12,620 bases of DNA from NCBI GenBank assembly GCA_028292785.1, contig JAQGLQ010000067.1, forward strand, positions 1 to 12,620. The letters run 5' to 3'. The notes under the pieces were generated by a model. The model had not been told where the DNA came from and did not search any database. It was given only the letters and a program-made list of their open reading frames with translations. Shown one piece after another: positions 9,460-12,620 of this stretch. The position numbers and the translations under genes were made by a program. The first letter of the stretch is position 1. Each line of letters starts with the position of its first letter. This DNA is from Noviherbaspirillum sp. GTDB lineage: Bacteria; Pseudomonadota; Gammaproteobacteria; Burkholderiales; Burkholderiaceae.

Positions 9460-10329
9460 ATGAAAAACACACCCGAATACTATAGCCAGCAATACAACGC
9501 CCTCGGGGGCATTCCGGAGCGCGCGCACATTCTCACGCGCTGGAGGAAGGACTCCGACCATGTTCGCCGCACCTGCGCCGCCCTGCGCGATCTGCCGTAT
9601 GGCGAGTCGCCCGGCGAGCGCCTCGATTTCTATCCCGCCAACCGCAGCGACGCTCCCCTGCTGGTGTTCATTCATGGCGGCTGGTGGCGCTCCATGGACA
9701 AGTCGGATTTCGCATTCATCATTCCCGCCTACACGCGGGCCGGCTTCAATGTCGCGCTGACCAATTACACGCTGGCCCCGGCGGCGTCGCTGGCCGAAAT
9801 CGTTCAGCAGCAGTTGCGCGCGCTGGCATGGCTCTACCGCAACGCGGACAAATACGACTTCGACCGCGAGCGCATCGTGGTGTCCGGGCACTCGGCGGGC
9901 GGGCATCTGTCGGCCATGATGATGGCGGCGCACTGGCCGCTCTTCGGCGAGCAGCTGCCAGCCGACCTGATCAAGGGCGGCGTGCTGATATCAGGCCTGT
10001 ACGATCTCGACAGCGTGCGCATGGCCGAATATGTGAACGTCGATCTGCAGCTCATGCCCGAAGACGTCGATCTCGTGTCTCCCGCATGGATGCCTCAATC
10101 GCATCCGACGCCGTTCATCACGGCGGTCGGCGCACTGGAGTCGGATGAGTTCAAGCGCCAGAACGCCTTGATCGCGCAGCAGTGGAAATCCAGCCATCGT
10201 GCCGACGTCGCCTTGCCGGACGTGAACCACCTCACTATCTGCGACGCGCTGGCGACGCCGGGCAATGCGCTGTTCGAGGCCACCGTCGAACTATTGTCGA
10301 AGCTTGAAAAAACGGCAAGTCGCGAGTAG
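9460..10329 (+). CDS. Alpha/beta hydrolase, kynurenine formamidase/esterase-like
   Basis: This 289-residue soluble hydrolase resembles the BD-FAE/animal-type arylformamidase group. The oxyanion-hole motif HGGWW is at 72-76 (VFIHGGWWRSMDKSDF). The nucleophile elbow GHSAGG places Ser at 145, and the catalytic His is His257 in PDVNHLT. The acid is probably in GALESDEF (Asp229 or a neighbouring Glu). There is no signal peptide, so it should act in the cytoplasm. The start MKNTPEYYSQQYN matches the usual N-terminus of this group; the frame is open further upstream but overlaps the riboswitch region. There is no clear Shine-Dalgarno site. No kynureninase or tryptophan dioxygenase gene lies nearby, so the formamidase role is unproven and a general esterase is possible. 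It is transcribed divergently from btuB. Confidence 0.85.
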   Translation: MKNTPEYYSQQYNALGGIPERAHILTRWRKDSDHVRRTCAALRDLPYGESPGERLDFYPANRSDAPLLVFIHGGWWRSMDKSDFAFIIPAYTRAGFNVALTNYTLAPAASLAEIVQQQLRALAWLYRNADKYDFDRERIVVSGHSAGGHLSAMMMAAHWPLFGEQLPADLIKGGVLISGLYDLDSVRMAEYVNVDLQLMPEDVDLVSPAWMPQSHPTPFITAVGALESDEFKRQNALIAQQWKSSHRADVALPDVNHLTICDALATPGNALFEATVELLSKLEKTASRE

Positions 10330-10350
10330 CCGCCGCATCGCCAAAAAGAT

Positions 10351-10378
10351 TAAAGAATTGCCCGTTCCATGCCGTTGC
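10351..10378 (+). promoter_or_regulatory. Weak candidate sigma-28 (FliA) promoter before cheZ
   Basis: TAAAGAAT (10351-10358) and GCCGTTGC (10371-10378) resemble the flagellar sigma-28 boxes TAAAGTTT and GCCGATAA. The gap is one base longer than standard, and the second box matches only in its first half plus one base. The location, 35 bases before the cheZ ATG, and the chemotaxis genes behind it are the reason to note it. Confidence 0.25.
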
Positions 10379-10412
10379 TGGTGCTAGCACAACATTCTTG
10401 GAAAGCATTGAC

Positions 10413-11177
10413 ATGACGGACGCGGTAGACGATTTTGAGGCACTGTTTGACGAAATAGCATCACAGCGGGATGCGATGGCCGTGGCGTCGGACGCTGCGG
10501 CCGCGCCAGCCGCCGCGAGTGAAACGCTTCCGGTCGCGCAGGAGGAGTCCGCGGACGACACCGCAACCGGACAATCCGATAACCCCATGTACGAGCGCCT
10601 CGGCGGCATCGTCCGCATGCTGCACGATTCCCTGCGCGAACTCGGCTATGACCGGTCGCTTTCGGACGTGGCCAGCCAGATCACCGATGCGCAAGGCCGT
10701 CTCGAATATGTCGCAACCCTCACCGAACAGGCGGCCAACAAAGTCTTGAATGCGGTCGACGTCGGCATGCCGGCGCAAGACACGCTGGCAAAAGCGGCCG
10801 ACGATATGGACCAGCGCTGGGCGCAGTTATTCGAAGGCAAGCTCGATATCGTGGAATTCAAGCGCCTGGCCGGCGACTCCAAGCAGTTCGCCGCCACGGT
10901 CAGCGAGGCGACCGAAGCTGAAAAGGCACGCCTGCTCGATATCATGATGGCGCAGGATTTTCAGGACATCACCGGCCAGCTCATCAAGAAGATCGTCGCG
11001 ATCACCAGTGTCGCCGAGCGTGAACTCGCGCAGCTGCTGCGCGACAATGCGCCGGCCGAAATCCGGGCCGCCATGGACGAACCGAAGCCGGTGGAACTGA
11101 TGCAGGGACCGTCGACGCCGAACGCGGCCATGGGCCAGGATGATGTGGACAGCATGCTTGCCGAGCTGGGGTTCTGA
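10413..11177 (+). CDS. cheZ: Chemotaxis protein CheZ, CheY-phosphate phosphatase
   Basis: CheZ speeds dephosphorylation of CheY-P and so ends the signal to the flagellar motor. The 254-residue product begins with an acidic helix (MTDAVDDFEALFDEIASQ) and an Ala-rich linker, then the long helical hairpin. The catalytic segment is MMAQDFQDITGQLIKKI: Asp185 and Gln189 correspond to E. coli Asp143 and Gln147, the latter being the active-site glutamine. The C-terminal tail QDDVDSMLAELGF is the CheY-tethering peptide, very close to the E. coli tail. ATG 10413 is chosen because GGAAAG lies 7 bases upstream; a TTG at 10398 is in frame. The stop TGA overlaps the cheA ATG by one base (TGATG), so translation is coupled. 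Confidence 0.95.
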   Translation: MTDAVDDFEALFDEIASQRDAMAVASDAAAAPAAASETLPVAQEESADDTATGQSDNPMYERLGGIVRMLHDSLRELGYDRSLSDVASQITDAQGRLEYVATLTEQAANKVLNAVDVGMPAQDTLAKAADDMDQRWAQLFEGKLDIVEFKRLAGDSKQFAATVSEATEAEKARLLDIMMAQDFQDITGQLIKKIVAITSVAERELAQLLRDNAPAEIRAAMDEPKPVELMQGPSTPNAAMGQDDVDSMLAELGF

Positions 11178-12620
11178 TGGACGACATGCTGAAGGAATTC
11201 GTCGTCGAAGCACTGGACCTGGCGACGAATGTGGAGGCGCATCTGCTCTCCCTAGAACGACGCCCCGACGATACCGACGCGCTCAACGCTCTGTTCAGAT
11301 CGTTCCATACGATCAAGGGCGGCGCGGGTTTCATGAATCTGCCCGCCATCGTCTCGGCATGCCATCTGACGGAGAATCTATTCGATGCGTTGCGGACCGG
11401 TCAGGCGCCGGTGACGCCGACCGCCATTGAAGCCAGCCTGCAGGCCAGCGGATTCGTGGCCGATCAACTGACCCAGCTCGCACAGGGAGTCGCGCCGGAA
11501 AGCCTGGCCGCGATGCCCGCCGAACTCGAAGCCATCCTTACACGGGCGATCGAGGGAAAACCGGCGCCCGCGCCGGCCGCTACCGCAACTGCGCCGGAAA
11601 ACCGGTCCCCCGCCATTGCCGCCACCGTCGATGGAATCGACTGGGAAGCCCTGTATCGCGCGGTCGTGCCGGCCGCAACCGGCGCGGCGGCCGTCGCTGT
11701 CGCGGCACCCCCGACAATTGTCGGCAAGTCTGCCGCCGACGATGGGGGCGTCCGCCCGATTACCGCCCAGGTAAAGGAAGACAGCATTCGCATCGATGCG
11801 GTCAAGCTCGACGCATTGCTCGAAGTCGCCGGGGAATCGGTGCAAGCCGCCAACCAGGCCAGCGTGCTGCTGGAGAAGCTCGCCCAGTTCCCGTTCGAGG
11901 GCCAAGCCGCGGCGCTGATGGCAAACCTTGCGGAAACCCTGAGCCGCGCATCGCGCTACTCCACCGAATTGCAGCGGGCTACGCTGTCCACCCGCATGCA
12001 GCCGGTGGGCCGGCTATTCCAGAAGTTTCCGCGCCTGGTGCGCGAGCTGGCCAAGGAACTCGGCAAGGATGTCGAACTCGTGATCGAAGGCGCGGAGACC
12101 GAAGTGGACCGGGTAGTGGTCGACAGTCTCTACGATCCGCTGGTCCATATGCTGCGCAATGCGCTGGACCATGGCATCGAGGAAGCGCGGGAACGCGCCG
12201 CCACGGGCAAACCCGCCAAGGCGACGATTCTGCTCAAGGCCTGGCAGGAGGGCAGCAGTGTCATGATCGAACTGGCTGACGACGGCAAGGGCATGGACCC
12301 GGCCAGGCTGCGGTCAAAGGCCATCGCCAAAGGATTGATCGGCGAAAACGCGGCGCAAAGCGCCGAGGAAGCGTATCAACTGGTTTTCCTGCCCGGATTC
12401 TCGACCAAGGAAGTCGCTTCCAGCGTGTCCGGGCGCGGGGTCGGCATGGACGTGGTGAAGACCGCGGTCGAAAAACATCGCGGCGCGATCCGCATCGACT
12501 CCAGTCTCGGCCAAGGCACACGCTTCACCATCCGCCTGCCGATCGAACTGTCGATCGTGCCCACTATGCTGGTGCATGCTTCCGGCGCCGCCCTGGCCAT
12601 GCCGATGGCGGTAGTGGAAC
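11177..12620 (+). CDS. cheA: Chemotaxis histidine kinase CheA (3' end outside window)
   Basis: CheA autophosphorylates on histidine in response to chemoreceptors and passes the phosphate to CheY. The window holds 481 codons. The N-terminal Hpt domain (residues 1 to about 105) carries the phosphorylated His44 in SFHTIKGGAGFMNL. Residues about 106-200 are an Ala/Pro-rich linker with a short island, GIDWEALYRAV; no clear CheY-binding P2 domain is seen. P3 dimerisation begins near 201 (DSIRIDAVKLDALLEVAGE). The kinase domain has the N box HMLRNALDHGIE (His324, Asn328), G1 DDGKGMDP (368-375), F box FLPGFST and G2 GRGVGMDVVK (419-428). The CheW-like P5 domain is just starting (IVPTMLVHASG) at the window edge. 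The start ATG overlaps the cheZ stop. Confidence 0.95.
   Translation, partial: MDDMLKEFVVEALDLATNVEAHLLSLERRPDDTDALNALFRSFHTIKGGAGFMNLPAIVSACHLTENLFDALRTGQAPVTPTAIEASLQASGFVADQLTQLAQGVAPESLAAMPAELEAILTRAIEGKPAPAPAATATAPENRSPAIAATVDGIDWEALYRAVVPAATGAAAVAVAAPPTIVGKSAADDGGVRPITAQVKEDSIRIDAVKLDALLEVAGESVQAANQASVLLEKLAQFPFEGQAAALMANLAETLSRASRYSTELQRATLSTRMQPVGRLFQKFPRLVRELAKELGKDVELVIEGAETEVDRVVVDSLYDPLVHMLRNALDHGIEEARERAATGKPAKATILLKAWQEGSSVMIELADDGKGMDPARLRSKAIAKGLIGENAAQSAEEAYQLVFLPGFSTKEVASSVSGRGVGMDVVKTAVEKHRGAIRIDSSLGQGTRFTIRLPIELSIVPTMLVHASGAALAMPMAVVE

Overview
The window is a GC-rich bacterial chromosome segment that is almost fully coding. It most likely comes from a betaproteobacterium of the order Burkholderiales, with an Oxalobacteraceae-like flavour. 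The reasons are the DUF3460 gene followed by scpA and panC, the style of PanC ([21 protein letters not shown]) and a CheZ-containing chemotaxis locus. The taxonomic call is inference from gene content; no search was possible.

Layout. Bases 1-3155 (+ strand) hold a housekeeping run: the 3' end of metG (methionyl-tRNA synthetase), a GNAT acetyltransferase, a small DUF3460 protein, scpA (condensin kleisin) and panC (pantothenate synthetase). btuF (periplasmic B12-binding protein, 3152-4045) follows directly, with a TTG start overlapping the panC stop. Facing it on the minus strand is a long block read right to left: a cobalamin riboswitch with its own promoter (about 9101-9373), btuB (outer-membrane receptor), btuC (permease), btuD (ATPase, overlapping btuC by 4 bases), then after a 111-base gap an orphan ParA-type ATPase and a DinB-family protein. 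Bases 9460-10329 (+) encode an alpha/beta hydrolase of the kynurenine-formamidase/esterase type, divergent from btuB. Bases 10413-12620 (+) begin a chemotaxis operon: cheZ, then cheA, which runs off the window end.

How the genes work together. The btu genes form a complete vitamin B12 uptake route: BtuB in the outer membrane, BtuF in the periplasm, BtuC2D2 in the inner membrane. BtuB, BtuC and probably BtuD are under riboswitch control. BtuF is not: it sits on the opposite strand behind panC. CheA phosphorylates CheY and CheZ dephosphorylates it; neither cheY nor cheW is visible before the window ends.

I found no mobile element, CRISPR array, rRNA or tRNA. The most distinctive points are the riboswitch leader, with an SD-like GGAGG partly inside a hairpin well upstream of the btuB ATG; the separation of btuF from the regulated btu operon; the uncharacterised ParA/DinB pair; and the cheZ-cheA pairing with a CheA that shows no obvious P2 domain. 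I did not find convincing evidence of a wholly new system.
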